Of a stretch of 64,000 nucleotides of DNA, positions 1 through 12,345 are shown piece by piece (within the stretch, counting starts at the first letter, position 1; the number at the start of each line of letters is the position of its first letter). The stretch spans positions 19,596,001-19,660,000 of the forward strand of contig CM076268.1 in the NCBI GenBank assembly GCA_038380795.1, in the 5' to 3' direction. Below the pieces are notes generated by a model. It did no database searches and was not told the DNA's origin. It saw nothing but the letters and a program-made list of their open reading frames with translations. Source of the stretch: Pyrocephalus nanus. Taxonomy: Eukaryota; Chordata; Aves; Passeriformes; Tyrannidae. Both the position numbers and the translations under genes were made by a program.

Positions 1-429
1 GAGAGACGTGTGTCTGTGAGTGTAGCCGTGGTCCTGGGGAAGACCCTGAGCTTGTCACGCACGCCTTGCGCCTGTGCAGCTGCGGCACAAGGTGTGGAGC
101 CACGACCCGCTACCTGCACCCTTGATGGGTTTCACTGACCTCGACAGACAGCTCCAGCGTGGGGTGGTGTCACAGGGTGTGCAGGTAGGGTGGGTTTGCT
201 GCCCACTGGGTGGGTTTTATAGACTCTCCGTGTACCTTCCTGAGCACAGCCCTGAGACTACAGCCAGCCGCTGAACTCCGGTGGTAACAAACAGCCCCAT
301 TAATGCAGTGTCACAGATTTCATTAGGGCGTCAGTCCCAACCAACATGGCCATAAATCAGGGAGATGGTACAAGGGCTTGCAGGCCCTGGTTTCAAGGGC
401 CACATAGCCAGAGACTCATAACACTCAAG
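1..429. other. Unique non-coding sequence, nothing recognised
   Basis: Mixed-composition sequence with no simple repeat, no recognisable transposon and no open frame resembling a protein family. The only open frame of note here (74-274, plus) has no recognisable domain and no splice context. I see no feature to assign. Confidence 0.5.
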
Positions 430-625
430 AGGAAATGATCATGAATATTATTTAAAAAAATCAGAAATGTATATTAGAAAATCTCTGAGCTTATCAGATG
501 GAGTGAGGTTGGGTAATAGCTGTTATTTATACTGCTTGTGCAGAGTGATAAAGTGGTGCTTTATGACCTGTGGTTTATCACTTAGAATAAGAGTCATGTG
601 ACTCCATTAAGGATCCTTCTGTAGA
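430..625. promoter_or_regulatory. AT-rich block, weak CNE candidate
   Basis: An AT-rich stretch with several TAAT/ATTA-type cores and a RUNX-like TGTGGTTT at 569-576 next to TTATCAC. It lacks homopolymers and stands out mildly from the flanks. No CpG is retained, so the case for conservation is weak. It could equally be ordinary AT-rich intergenic DNA. Confidence 0.22.
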
Positions 626-1794
626 AATGAAAAAGGGTAAATTAATGTGTTTTTTTTATTGTTAAATATTTGCACTCTCCTAAACCCAGTTTTTATTTTC
701 TCTACTTAAGAAGTAGCATATAAGCACAAATAAGTTTAAGTTTTGATTGATGGAGAGGTGGGGTGAAAACTCCCTTTATGTCAAAGGCTCTCTGGAGTGA
801 GCCAGCCTCCCACCCACTAATGTCTATCAGCAGGGCTGGGTTCAGAGAGGAGGGAAAGGCAACACAGTCAGCACCGTTACACCCGAAAAGTCTCTCCCCT
901 TGGCCTCTCCAACTCATCATCTGCTGTAGAAACACACTGTAGTCCTGCTGCCGCCTCAGCCTCACTGTTGCTCTGGGAAGGGAGAAGGGGACCTGTGGAG
1001 ACCAGGGGTGGAAGAAACCCTGGGCAGACTGAGCAAAGAGATGGCTGAGATGAGACATTCCCAGGAGAGGACAGGGGCTGCTTGAGCAAAGAGAAATTGG
1101 ACTCCTCAATGATGTCTGGAAGTGAACACTAGAAACTGTCCATATAGACATCCATATGGGCCCTGCCATAGCAATGAGCTCCATGGGAAGCCATGGACAA
1201 TCTGCCAGCACAACACAGTCATTGGAACCTGAACGGGAGAGCAAAATCACAGCAGTATTATTTCAGAGGCTATACAATTGCTGTGGGCATATGCCCCGCA
1301 AGACCTGTGAGCTGCAGCTGTTGGGAAGGCAGTGATCACACTGTGGCACAGGGCACAGGAAAGCAAAAGGTGACCAGCAAACTCCAAGGAGCTGCTGGGA
1401 TGCCAGTGGAGTCACACCCAAACCTTCATTAGGGCTCATGATTTAGTCTGAGATGCTCAGAGATGGAGTTTTGAGAGAGAGCCAAGACTGAGCTGCTCAG
1501 GAGGAAAACAGGATGGCAGGCAGATGCAGCCAAGGGTTTGCTGAGGGACAGTGATGTACACGCTCCTCTGTCACCTCTGGTGACTCCTGTGTTCTCAGCT
1601 CTGCACCACCTGCACAGTGCCTCGGGGCAACTGAAAGGTCTGTCAGCTTCCTACAGGACTCCTTTAGGGAGGTGATGAGTATGGGTCAGCAGAGCAGTGG
1701 AAGTAGTGTTGGATTATTAACAACACCTTTACAACCCCAGCTGTACAAGGAGATCAGAGCACACTGTGTAGCTAATTATGGGACTCTGCAGGAG
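626..1794. other. Unique non-coding sequence, nothing recognised
   Basis: No gene, repeat family or CpG cluster is visible. A 182-codon minus-strand open frame spans 702-1250 but its translation is cysteine-, serine- and tryptophan-rich without a recognisable motif, and a second frame overlaps it, which is typical of chance open frames in GC-moderate DNA. Confidence 0.5.
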
Positions 1795-1814
1795 AAAAAA
1801 AAAAAAAAAAAAAA
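1795..1814. repeat. Poly-A tract (A20)
   Basis: Uninterrupted run of 20 A. No SINE or LINE body is visible immediately upstream and no target-site duplication could be identified, so it is called a simple homopolymer rather than a retroposon tail. Confidence 0.9.
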
Positions 1815-2083
1815 GATGCCCCAGAGAGGCAGGATCCCAATGTTTGGTTTCATCTGTATGTGATTCAGTTTTACTGCTTATATAGTGGGGTTCACCATAT
1901 TCACCTTCATCAGAACATACATGGAAAGGATAATTTAAAAAATACCTGTAGAGATAAAAAGGACTGCAAGTTTGATAAAATTTTCTCAAATTTTCTCTCT
2001 CAGAATATGAATCTTTTTCTGTTTTGAAGAATAAAAGTATTTTTGACTTCTCAGAACTTGAGAAAAAAGGTTTAAGTAAAATT

Positions 2084-2097
2084 AAAAAAAAAAAAAA
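2084..2097. repeat. Poly-A tract (A14)
   Basis: Run of 14 A in an AT-rich context. No attached transposon body is recognised. Confidence 0.85.
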
Positions 2098-3630
2098 CTA
2101 TGAGAAAATTGCCAGTACACTTTTGCCATCTCTCTTCCCTTTGATTTTGAAAGAATAAGTTTGAATTCTTGATTCTTTTTTTAAAAGCCAAGTCTGTAAG
2201 AGCACATGAAGAAAGGGACCTGCTTGGAATTGTGAGAGGGGTGGCAGTTCAAGTATCACAGGCACACAGAGTAATCTCTGCCATTCCTGGGAAGCACACT
2301 GAGGTGGGCTTTTTATTTGGTGGTCTTCAGAAAGGCAACTTCACTCCTCCTCTTCCCTGCACACCTCCAGCTGAGGGATTTACACCCCCATACTGTGTGC
2401 GTGGTTCCATCCGCAGTGTTTGTACGCTGGCAGGACCTACACACTGGTGGTGTGGTGCCCACAGCACTGTATGAGCCCCCAACACAGCGAGTCCTTCCCT
2501 GGCCAGACCCCAGGGCCCAGTTCATGCCAGGCATTGGCTGGTACTGCAAAAGCCACTGCCACAAAACAAAAGAAGAGAGGGGGAAAACAGTGACAGCCCA
2601 ATGTCTAGCTCTCACAGCATATTGCCTGTGTGTTCCTCAAAGTCATTTCCCATCATGGCTACATGCTAATTGTCTCTAGGGGAAGTGAGGAGAAGGCTTA
2701 TTAATCTGTTCATTCAGGAAGGGTTGTAAATCACTGTGTGTTTCCAGCGATAAAATTGGCTAAATAAATTAAAACAAGCACTAATGACCCAAACAGAGCT
2801 CTGATGTAGTGGGAGTGGGCTGGGGCACAGAGCTGTGTTTGGGTATAGGGTACATCTCTGTCATACACTTCTGAGAGCACCCTTGGATATCTCCAACCAT
2901 GATCCCTTCACCCTAGCCAGTGCATGACCAGTACTGCAAGCTGTTCTCTCCCTTCTGCTGCAGCGATGGCCTTAGCCTTTCAGCTCAGTTGTTCTACTCC
3001 CTTTGCTTTTCAGTCCAACAGAGCTTAGAGTTAATTCATCCTTGTTCTCTGCAGCTTCTCAACAAACTGATTGAACTTTTCTTTAACGCAGATATGTTGA
3101 ACAGCTTCAAAGCCAACAGAGGTGTATATCCATTAACAACTGCACAGCTGTCCTTTTAGATACTAGTGTAAAAAGTACATTCTGAAAGATTTCATGCAGT
3201 AAATGGAAAGCCAGGTTTGCAAACAGCCTTTCTGGTGATGAACAACCAGGGTGGAAAAGCCACCCTATTGTTGTTCTCCAACAACCTCTTTCATCTGGGA
3301 GGCCTGCAAAATCCTTCAGTGACGATTCATCAAGTGCCACTGAAATGTCTGATTTATCTCTCTAGAGAAGATGTTAGTACTAGACAGTTCTATGTTTCCT
3401 ATGTAGGAAATGTGCCTACAAGAAATCTTCTGAGAATATCCTCCAACATTTTCTGGGATGATTAAATACTACTCTGTTTTGCCTCACCATCCAGCTTCAG
3501 CCTCTGGATATTAACCAGAAATGATTCATTTTATACCCACCAATATAAGAGCTGCTTCTCAAACCAGGAGCAGTCCACTATTGCTTAGGATTGCTCACCT
3601 GTTTGTGGATGTACCTTGCTGCCTTCCTTG
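2098..3630. other. Unique non-coding sequence, nothing recognised
   Basis: Mixed sequence with overlapping chance frames on both strands around 2169-2679 that share no family resemblance. No repeat, CpG cluster or CNE-like texture was noticed. Confidence 0.5.
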
Positions 3631-3672
3631 GAGAGCATAAGGAAAAAGACTCAAAAGAGAGCATAAGGAAAA
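3631..3672. repeat. Short tandem duplication, 26-bp period
   Basis: A 16-base word beginning gagagcataagg at 3631 recurs exactly at 3657. This gives two copies with a 26-base period. It looks like a local replication-slippage or end-joining duplication, not part of a longer satellite. Confidence 0.85.
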
Positions 3673-6536
3673 GGCTTACCTTGGTATGATCTTCACAGAG
3701 GATGCACTGAATCAGTGTATCCCTTAGCCCCTGTAAGGGCACCAACCTTCTGCTTTTTTCCCAGATGTGGATCTCTGGGCTTTACCTTGCCAGCAAAGGC
3801 TGCTGCAGTTGGCCACCACTGCTGGGATGTGCACAAATGACAACAGCAGAACTGTGCTAAGGTGAAGACCAGGAAGCACTGCCATGTGAAGTCAGGGCTG
3901 TGAGCAGAGGCTCTGGCTTCAAAGTGAACTCCCTAGGTTCCAGAGTTTTCTGTTCCTAGGATCAGTTCACACAACCCCCTCCTCATTTCCTGCTGGCTGT
4001 ATTTGATCCTTCTAGATGTCACAGATGGAGAGTCAAGACATTGGACACAAGGGTAGCAGTGCCTGGGCTCCCTTGTTTGCCTGGCCAGAACCACAAATTT
4101 CTCCATGATCTGAGTTCAGCAGCACAACTAGGCATCGATTAAAACCACTTGCAAGGAGCTCATAAGTGCCTCTATTTATCACACAGGAGATGAGAGCACC
4201 AGCTGCCCACCAGCCTCAAGCTGGACTCAGGCAGCACCTCCAAATTATCCTAATTTATCTCATATCAGTTTCCTGAGTCCTGTGGGCCCAAACTCTGGTT
4301 TGTATTTTTATTTTATAAACATAAGAACTGCAAAGAAAAGTGTTTTCAAAGTGGTCAAAACAATCAATTATGCCTTTCTTTCAGTTATGCTTTCTGTGAA
4401 AAGCATACAAACAGATGCCACCAACCCAACCAAGCTCAGCAGTCTGAAAAGCTTTTATTCCACCTGGTATTACCACTGCACCAGCCCATGGCAGACACCA
4501 GCTCCGTCTCTTGGACCTTACTAGTGCTCTTTTCTGTGTTTCCATACAGCAGATTGGCTCACAATTTGTTCTTGAAAACACAAAACTTTTTGTAAACAAT
4601 TGCCCCCTTTGGAAGTTTTTTTCATATCCTTAACTCAAAATATTTTTTTTTCATTCAATGTATTTATCTTTATAATTTTTGCCTACTTGACATTCTTGCC
4701 CCTTTTCCTAATTCCGATCAAAACCAGTAGTGCTGAAGGGTGGTAAAGAGAAACAGAAAAAAAAAAAGATCCAATCAGAAATTCAGGAGAAAAAATCAAC
4801 AAGGAGAGCTTTGAGTGTTCTGTTTTGCTCAGAAAATTGTCGATTCCCTTTGCCTCAAGTGCTGGACCTGATTCTTCTCCGGCAGAGTGCAGCCAAGAAT
4901 TACAAAGCGAGTCAACAGACAGTGGAACTGAGTTCATCTGAAAAGTAGCCAGAAAAAGCTTGGTCTGTGTTCGAGATGCCCATTTTTAGAAGGAAATTTA
5001 CTTAGGCAGAGGAATACCAGCATATTCAGGATGAGTGGCTCTGTGTGTGTGTTTTGGATCTTAGCACAAGGAAGGGATGTCTTGCCACCCCCAGGGGTCG
5101 GGAATAGTGCATGCATGGGGAGGACCTATTATATTATTTTTCTTCCACCTTAATGAACTCCTCTCATGTCCACCTCTGATCAGTGGAGTATGACAGAGGG
5201 TGATTGAAGGCCAGTCTCCCAGGAAATGAAGTTTGTTCACACAGCCCAAGTATGCTGGCCCTACTGCTGCCTGCCTCTGATTTATAGGACCAAAAATTCC
5301 TTCCTCTGGTAACAATAACGCTCCTAAACTCCAGACCCCTCTCCCTCACAGAACCTCCAGACAGGGCAGCCTGAGCCCAGGAAAGACGGGAGGCACCCAG
5401 CAAATATATCCATCAACACAACTCAGGTTTCAAAGGAATAGGAGACCCCACAGGGTTAGGCTCACAAAGACAGGGAGTGGAGGAGTGCGGCCACCACCCT
5501 GCAGCACCTCCTCCTGGGAAGGGGCAGCAACAGGAATGACTATGCCATGGACAGGGGCAGGAGCCACAGCATCTCCAATGAGCCAGATGACTCAAGCCCA
5601 GGGTAGTGTTTTCAGGGGAAATTTGGGCCCTCTGGCTGCTGTTGCTTTATTCTGGGGCTGGGAACAAGTCTCCTAACATCAGAACTTTCTTCCTGCAATG
5701 TCTCCTCTGGGATGGGGCTGTTGGCTAGGGTGCACTCCAAATGCTTCATCTCTCTTTCATGTTGTAGTGGGTTTTGAGAGGAGATATCCTGTGAGTTCCA
5801 TGTGTTTTGTAACTCTTAAAGAGAGGAGCAGATGGCTGTGACTGCTGGTTCTGCAGCACCATGGCTCCCCTGTGGCACTGGGCTCCTGCTGAGTGAGGGC
5901 ATCACAGGAAAGGGCCACACTACATCTAAGGAAGAATCCTCTCCCATTAGAGCATGATAGGGCCCTGCGGTGTGGCATGCACACAGTGTCAAGGGAGCAC
6001 AGCATGCTGGATGGGGCTGGAGGTTTTGTCCATGCTGTCTAGTGGGGCTGGTTGGTGGCACATGCCTGGCCATGCACTGCCTAAGAGACAGAACCATCTC
6101 CCAGCCAGGGAGCCTGTAAGTAATTAAACAGTAGGAATGATCTGGGGGCGCTTTGTTTCCTGCTTTGTTTTATTTAGTAACATAGACAGGGAGATACAGG
6201 GGGGCTATGAGGGCAGCCTCTAAGCTGGCAAGACCCATGCACATACACAAAAACACACACTTTCTGGAGTTGGGGTCACATGTTTGAGCTTAATATTAGA
6301 GTTTTGTGCAGAGGAGATAAAAAGAGCTTGTGCCCTTTTGCAACAGGACAGTTGTGGCTGCCAAACTGCAAGGCAAGTCTTGGAAAGAAACAAGTTCATT
6401 CTGTAACTCTTTTTCTTATCATTTACTTATTAACAGTTCTCTTTGGCTCTCACCTGAAGCTGCTGACCTGTTCCTCCTAGACAGAGCAATTAAGAGGGAG
6501 ACAATGATCTGCAGAGGGCAAGGAGCAGCCTGTGCT
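3673..6536. other. Unique non-coding sequence
   Basis: Ordinary mixed sequence. Minor points are AT-rich stretches around 4130-4330 and 4610-4690, and a short GT run near 5041-5053. Open frames here are short, overlap on both strands and show no domains. No gene or transposon was recognised. Confidence 0.45.
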
Positions 6537-6562
6537 GGGGAGGGGGGGGAGGCAGGGAAGGG
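6537..6562 (+). other. G-rich tract with quadruplex-type pattern
   Basis: G4, A, G8, AGGCA, G3, AA, G3: four G-runs of at least three separated by loops of one to five bases. This matches the usual intramolecular G-quadruplex pattern on the plus strand. The call is pattern only; folding was not tested. Confidence 0.6.
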
Positions 6563-7379
6563 CTATGGGAGGCCGGAGGTCACAGAGGAAAGAGCTATTT
6601 ATGGCCCTAAGAGGGAGGATTCAGTAAAGGGCCATCTAGCTTGGCTTGACTTCCTCTTGACCTATCACTTCTGGGAGACACTGGTGCAGCTCCCTGCCCC
6701 CAAGGGCTTCCAGTGTCCCCAGTGTCTGGGTACAGGGATAAACTGGTGGAGGTGGTAGTGGGCAGAGGAGAACACGGTGGACTATGTGCCAGCTCCATTA
6801 AACTCGTGAGGTGGTATTTTAAGTGTGAAGGAAGAGGTCTTGCCAATGTCCTATAGTCTTTACTGCTGGGCCCTGTAACTGCTTCTGGAAACAGAGACGG
6901 GAAACCTCTTTGCTCTGCCTGTTGGGAAGGCTCCATTTCCCCTCCGACTCTGCTGTTGTTATTTCAACAGAAGGTCCGTGGGACAGTAACTCTGTGTTCA
7001 TGCTGGTAGCTAGCACAGAGGGCTCTGATCTCTATCTCACAGTTTCTGCGCTAAACACGGTGCAAGTAATTGCTTGACAAACACAGAGAGCAAGTCTGGC
7101 TCCTACAGGTGTATCTGACCTCCACATCAGGGCCAGTCCCTTGATGTCCTGCTACAAACACTGTTTTGAAACATACCCCTTGTAAATTGTGAGCCTTTGC
7201 TCATTTGTGTCCTTCAGACCATCTTCCCTTCTTTGCTGGAATATGCTAAGAGTGGTCAGAACTGTTGGGGGGGATTCCCAGGTGGCACCTTGGCAAGAAA
7301 TTAGCTTTGTGGTGCAACGGAGTGACAATATACAAGAAGAACCCTTCCTCTAAATAACTGCCTCCAGAGAGAAGGGTTA
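6563..7379. other. Unique non-coding sequence, nothing recognised
   Basis: No gene, transposon or CpG cluster seen. Open frames on the minus strand (6607-6936, 6819-7016) overlap and have no recognisable domain. Confidence 0.5.
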
Positions 7380-7900
7380 AAGGCGTGAGATTATGTTAGA
7401 CAACCATGTTAAATTGCATCTAAAAAGGAAGTTGGTAATTCCTAATATATTTTTGATGAAACATGACCTTTTTCAAAATGAAGAGCATTTTTATGGAGCA
7501 ATCCTATGAGATGCCAAATGTTTTGGCCCTGATCTAGCTAGATATTTAACCACGCACTTCATTTCTTAAGCTGCTCGTGTGCATAAATATTTTGTTGGCT
7601 CAAGTCCAGAGCTCTCAGCATTCAATGTGGTGTCAAAGGACCAGGTCTGCATTTACAGCAGCATTGCTGAACTCAGGCTATAATAATTTCAATCATCACA
7701 CAGAAAGTATTTTCAGTTAGTGTACTACCCAACAAAAAACTTAAATTTCCTTAAGATTTCTCTCTTTGATGTGTGTTTTCTGATTGCTAGACAGATTTGC
7801 TAGTCAGAGTATTTGTGGAACAAGGCACTTGTAAGTAAAATTTAGCGGGAGCTAATGGAATATTATTTTGTCCTAAAAACTCCAGGATTGTCACCTAAGA
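7380..7900. promoter_or_regulatory. AT-rich block, weak CNE candidate
   Basis: About 500 bases of even AT-rich sequence with many ATTA/TAAT-like and AAAT cores, a few retained CpGs (including an AACCACGC RUNX-like site near 7548), no simple repeats and no long open frame. The texture resembles conserved non-coding DNA, but less clearly than the later blocks. Alternative: plain AT-rich intergenic DNA. Confidence 0.27.
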
Positions 7901-7999
7901 CATGACTTTAAAAGTGTCTGAAGACCCATGGGGAAAGAAATGGAGTGTGTGACCATTCCATCCAGCCAAAGCTGACCAAGACAGTTGGAATCATTCACA

Positions 8000-8022
8000 G
8001 AAATTATTTAGAAAATAATTTC
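8000..8022. repeat. Perfect inverted repeat, 10-bp arms
   Basis: Arms GAAATTATTT (8000-8009) and AAATAATTTC (8013-8022) are exact reverse complements around a three-base spacer. It could act as a symmetric homeodomain- or MADS-like binding site or be a chance AT-rich palindrome. Confidence 0.8.
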
Positions 8023-10289
8023 AAACAACAGATGGGGAGGAATTATCATCTGATGGCAGACAACCGGTGAGCAGAGACCAAGATCTTGAGCAAAGCAGTT
8101 CTCTGCAGATGGCTGGGTTCAATAAGAAAGAATAAAAAAATGAACCTGACCATTAACAAAAAGTGAAGCGGACGAGCGAGTTTCACTGGTCCTACTGAAG
8201 GGAGTACAAAAAACAAGACACAAACAGCTGTAGGTGGGAAAAGGTGAGTCTGATTTCTAATCTTGTGTGTTGTAATTATGGTGTTAAATGTGCAAGTGCA
8301 AAGTGAATGGATGAGATGGCATAACTGGAAAGAATTTGTGGAAGAGCGCTGAGCAGAAACAGACTCCGTCAAAGCCAAAACGGATACATGCCAACGTTGT
8401 TTCTCTTGGCATAGGTCAAAAAGCAGACTGTGTGACAAGAGAGAAATTGGAGAAGACTGAGATAATGCCCAATTAGATCATGCAGTTCACCTCCCTGGGG
8501 CCTGTGACAGACCGGTAAGGAATTTTTTTTTTTTTTCTTGCTGAGGAGGGAAAAAAGAAGTTGTCAGAAATGTGAATGTTTTTTTCTTCCCTTCTCCCAA
8601 AAACTTAACTCAAACCAAAACCTCACTTAAAAATGTCATTTCAAGCTTAATATGTTCCCTCCCCTCTTGCTGTCTTACAAGAAAAAAATTCAGATACATA
8701 CTGTGAAAATGCTCAGTAAGTCCAAGCTTTAATTTCCTGCTACAACAAAATTTTGAGAAGACCTAATAATGCCTTTTGTTATTGCTGAAATCCTTCTCGA
8801 TCACCTGTAATCCTGAGCCCCATTGCATCATAACATCCCAGGTGTGTTGTTTGAGATGTTCCTGATAGTGCACAGCCAGAGCAGAGCCTGACTCACCTGT
8901 GCCTGGGTTAGCCCAAGATGGGATGAGCCATTCGCCCCACAAAAATGAGTTGCTTTGTTCTTGTGGCTCCTTTTCATACATGTAATGACTGCCAGAAACT
9001 CTTGCAGCCCAGAGATAGGCTGACCACCTCCATAGTAGTTCTCACATGAAATGTGAGCCTGCCTCAATTTTGAGAAGATTTTGGGGAATTATTAACATTC
9101 TCCTGAGCCCAGAAATCATGACACTTAAGTTACCTCTAACTGAGAGCCTGACTGGCTGTCCTATATTTGGCAAGAGACTTCTGTATGTTGGCAGTTGGAG
9201 GGATGGGAGAATGTATCTGAGCACATGCTGAATTTAATCTGTGGTGAGGCTGTACTGGGAACTGGTATCAGGACCATGAACAAAACTGTGATTCCCCAAG
9301 CCCTGTATTGTACCACGATATCTGCTCAGGCTCTTCTGGCACCCTTGTAGCCTTTTTCCTCAGTGCAATCTTCTATAGCTTTAAATAGTGAATATTCCCA
9401 GTGAGTTTCACTGCCAGGAATTTTCTCCCTTGATTTTATTCTGCTTCATTTTTATCTCCTTATCTTTGCAGAGAAGTCCTTGCTGTTATCCTACCATCCT
9501 ACCTAACTCTGATTTTGTTATTATCTTCCATCTAAACTTATCATGTTTATCTCCACCTGTAGCAATGTTTTTAACACACCTGGGACTGTAGTTCTGCACT
9601 GTGATGTGCTGGTGGGGATGTAAATCCAGCTTACCAGACAGTAACAATCAGAATTATCATTTATTTTGGAAAACATGACTATGAAGTATTTTCTTGGCAT
9701 TACCATACTTCCTTATTGCCATGTGTAATAGGCTGAATTGAAGACACCTGCTTCAGGGAGTGACTGGAGAGTACATAAGTGGATCTTCCCTCAGAAGAGG
9801 AGTGGTCCTTCTCTTCATTACACTCTATTAATGGGCTAATGAGTACTGGTACCGGTAGCAGTATCTACAGTCAGATTGGCGGATTTGAACCTGAGCTGGT
9901 CAGACTTCAGATAGCACATACAGCTGGAGAGAAAATACTGGGGTTTGTGACTGCATCTTCCAACAGAAGAAAGCAGAAGAGAGAGTAGCAAAATCATGGC
10001 ATCGTTACATATTTGTGAGGAGGTGGTTGCAGCTGACTGATTGCTGGCTCATCCCACCAGCTAAGTGTTGAGAAGAACTCCCAGATGTGGGAACAGCCAC
10101 TCTCTGGGATGGAGATCTCAGTCCCTACTGCATGAGTGGTACCAGAGGGGTGGATGGCAGAGGGGGCTGCTCTGACATTTCCTCTCCTCCCTCTCTGAGG
10201 AGGAACCTTGTCCTTGCGAGGCTGTCAATAGCCAGCTCAGCCCTGTGTGACCAACTACAACTGCCGCTCCTGTGTCCTTTCCCCCCAGG
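8023..10289. other. Unique non-coding sequence with a T14 run
   Basis: Contains a T14 homopolymer at 8523-8536 and otherwise mixed sequence. A consensus-like plus-strand splice donor AAG|GTGAGT lies at 8241-8249, but no acceptor or coding frame pairs with it. No gene or transposon was recognised. Confidence 0.45.
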
Positions 10290-10450
10290 TGCTGCGTTCA
10301 TTAGCTGTGAGGCCTTAGTTTTATGGGAACCCTCCCACCCAGCTTCCTCCTGGCTTAATGGCAGGCCCATTAAAGAGAAGCCAATAAAGCCACAGTGCAA
10401 GAACAGCGCAAGGGACGGCTTCCTGCCTATCTTCTTCATGAGTAAGCCAG
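10290..10450. promoter_or_regulatory. Weak CNE candidate
   Basis: A block with several ATTA cores (cattagctg, cattaaagag), an AATAAAG word, and CpGs retained near 10407-10418 in an otherwise CpG-poor surround. No repeat, no domain-bearing open frame. Judged by texture only. Confidence 0.28.
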
Positions 10451-10639
10451 GTCTGAGGGCAGGAAGAGGCAAAGATACTCCTGAGTTATGTAGAGGTGAC
10501 CCCCGAGAGCAGGCAGAGGCCACAGCTTGCAGGACAGCTTTCACACTCCACTTTGGGGCTCTCTTGTGTAAACTTTTCCCAGTGTGGGGTTGAGGGTTTT
10601 TTTGTGGGTTTTTTTTTTCATCTCTGAGGAGGGAGGAAC

Positions 10640-10960
10640 AAGGTCTTTTAATGAGGGGAGGATTAACAGGCCATAAGACTCTGCCCTGAAAGAGCCAGTC
10701 TGTCTGTGGGGCCGCTCAGCAGGACGTAGGGTAATTGGATTGGATCCCAAAGAGCACCTTGAATCAGTTCTGAGGAGGCCGCAGTGGGTTGCTCCGAAGG
10801 GGGCTGGGGGCCAGGGAGGAGGGGAGCGTGTGGCTCTTTAGAGAAGCCAGAGCCAAGATGGGGGATCAGCCAGCTCATTAAGGGATTAGAGTGTTTGTTC
10901 TTCTCAAGACTTTTGTTGCTAAAACACTTTGCGCAGCATTTTCTGGAGCCTGGGGAGCTT
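10640..10960. promoter_or_regulatory. CNE candidate
   Basis: Contains repeated TTAATGAG/GATTAAC/TCATTAAGGGATTAG-type homeodomain cores, a TAATTGGATTGG word near 10731-10742, and retained CpGs including TTTGCGCAGC near 10929. No simple repeat beyond the T-run just upstream. It has the mixed texture of conserved regulatory DNA. Alternative: coincidental motif content. Confidence 0.33.
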
Positions 10961-12015
10961 AAACAGCTTGTCAGAGCCCTGCTCCTGTCCCCACACAGGA
11001 GCAGAGACACTCTTTCCTCTGGCCTTCCTGCCAATGCCTACGGCAGCTATTGCTAGTGACAGCTCCCCTCTCCCAGCCCTTCCCATCTCTGGTCAGAGTG
11101 CTTCTGTCTCCTGTAAGTTTTGAGGTAAATGGGAAGGATAACAAAGAGTATGAAGCAAAAGAAGCACATCAGGAGAGAGTCCTTTGGAAGTGAGGGACAC
11201 TATAACTTGAGCTTTTTCCTTAGTATTTGTTACATTGACAATGAAGAACTTTGCATGTTCTGTGGTGCTCTTTGCAACCTTTTACCTCTCCATGGGCTGT
11301 GTTCTTGGTCTCCAGCACTTGAGGCAGCAAGTTTGGGACACAAACTACTTTAATTTGTGTCTCTTGCCTTCATATAAATGCTGTGGCTAGAAATTATTGC
11401 AAAGACTAAAGTGCCTAACAGCATCAGCTGAAATGGGCTGGCTGTTGAGATGCAGTGTCACAACAGGATGGGCAGGGAAGGAACGGTGCAGTGAGACCTC
11501 GCCTGAGAACACAGCTTGCCAGGAAGCTTGATTCTCCTCTGGACCAGGGACAGAAATTAAAAGCTCTAAAGTCCAAATCAAGAAGCACTCAGCAGTGTGG
11601 GCTGTTAGGAGAAGACGTCAAAGTGATATGTGGATAAAGCTCAGTTATCATCAGTTCATCCATTCTCATGGCCCATACAGAGACTTCTCATCCAACTATC
11701 CTTCACCTGAGCTGTCCTGAGGCATGTGGCTTTGGGTATGCATAAACCCTGTCCTGGCTGGCCAGAGGTGAAAATCCCAATTCACTGGCAGGACAAATGC
11801 CGGGGCGGTGTTGGAGGGACTATGTATTACTGGGGATAATTCAGAGTTTTAGCTTTGGGGTGAATTTGGCCTCCACCTATAGAGAAGTCTGGAGGCAAGT
11901 GGGGTTCAATCTTTTGTGTGGAACAGGAAATGGAAGGGAGTTCAACAGGACCTCTTCAGCTCCCAGTCTAAATTGCAATCCCACCTCCTGTCTCTGCTGA
12001 GCATGAATTTCAGCT
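10961..12015. other. Unique non-coding sequence, nothing recognised
   Basis: Mixed sequence with several short chance frames on both strands and no recognisable domain, repeat or CpG cluster. Confidence 0.5.
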
Positions 12016-12074
12016 GGGGAAGGAGGGAGGGGGAAGAAGGAGACAGACAGGCATGCAGGGGAGGGGTGGGGGGG
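12016..12074 (+). other. G-rich tract with quadruplex-type runs
   Basis: G-runs at 12016-12019, 12025-12027 and 12029-12033, followed by a second group of G4, G4 and G7 at 12058-12074. The purine bias is strong on the plus strand. The pattern is compatible with G-quadruplex formation; not tested. Confidence 0.55.
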
Positions 12075-12139
12075 AAGAGAGTTACAGGGAAAATAAATGA
12101 GACTCCCCTATAATTAATTGTTTGAAGGGAGTGCCCCAC

Positions 12140-12345
12140 TCAGCTGTGAATTCTGAAATGATTATTGGATTTGCAGGCAGACGGGGAACAGAACGGGTCG
12201 GGTGCACGATTAATATCTTATTGATAGCGGATTAAGAGAGCGAGATCAAATCTTTAACTGAGTGGAGATGCAGTTTATCAATTTGTCACAAAAAATGTAG
12301 CAATCAGAAGAGGAGAACATCGGGGCGGCTTATGGATCGATTCAT
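12140..12345. promoter_or_regulatory. Strong CNE candidate
   Basis: A 200-base block that differs sharply from its surroundings. It retains about nine CpGs between 12181 and 12340 within AT-rich words such as CGATTAATATC, TTGATAG and TTTATCAATTTGTCA. It also carries an ATCGAT palindrome at 12336-12341 (ONECUT/CUX-type). There are no simple repeats and no useful open frame. Retention of CpG in AT-rich, non-island sequence usually reflects purifying selection, so I infer a developmental enhancer-type element. Function and target gene are unknown. Confidence 0.48.

Noticed and set aside
702..1250. 182-codon minus-strand open frame
   Set aside because: No domain resemblance, with a second minus-strand frame nested inside it. 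Consistent with chance.
8241..8249. Consensus-like plus-strand splice donor AAG|GTGAGT
   Set aside because: Isolated: no acceptor, coding frame or conserved-looking exon beside it. Similar words (such as 23198, 37695 and 53053) recur at about chance frequency.
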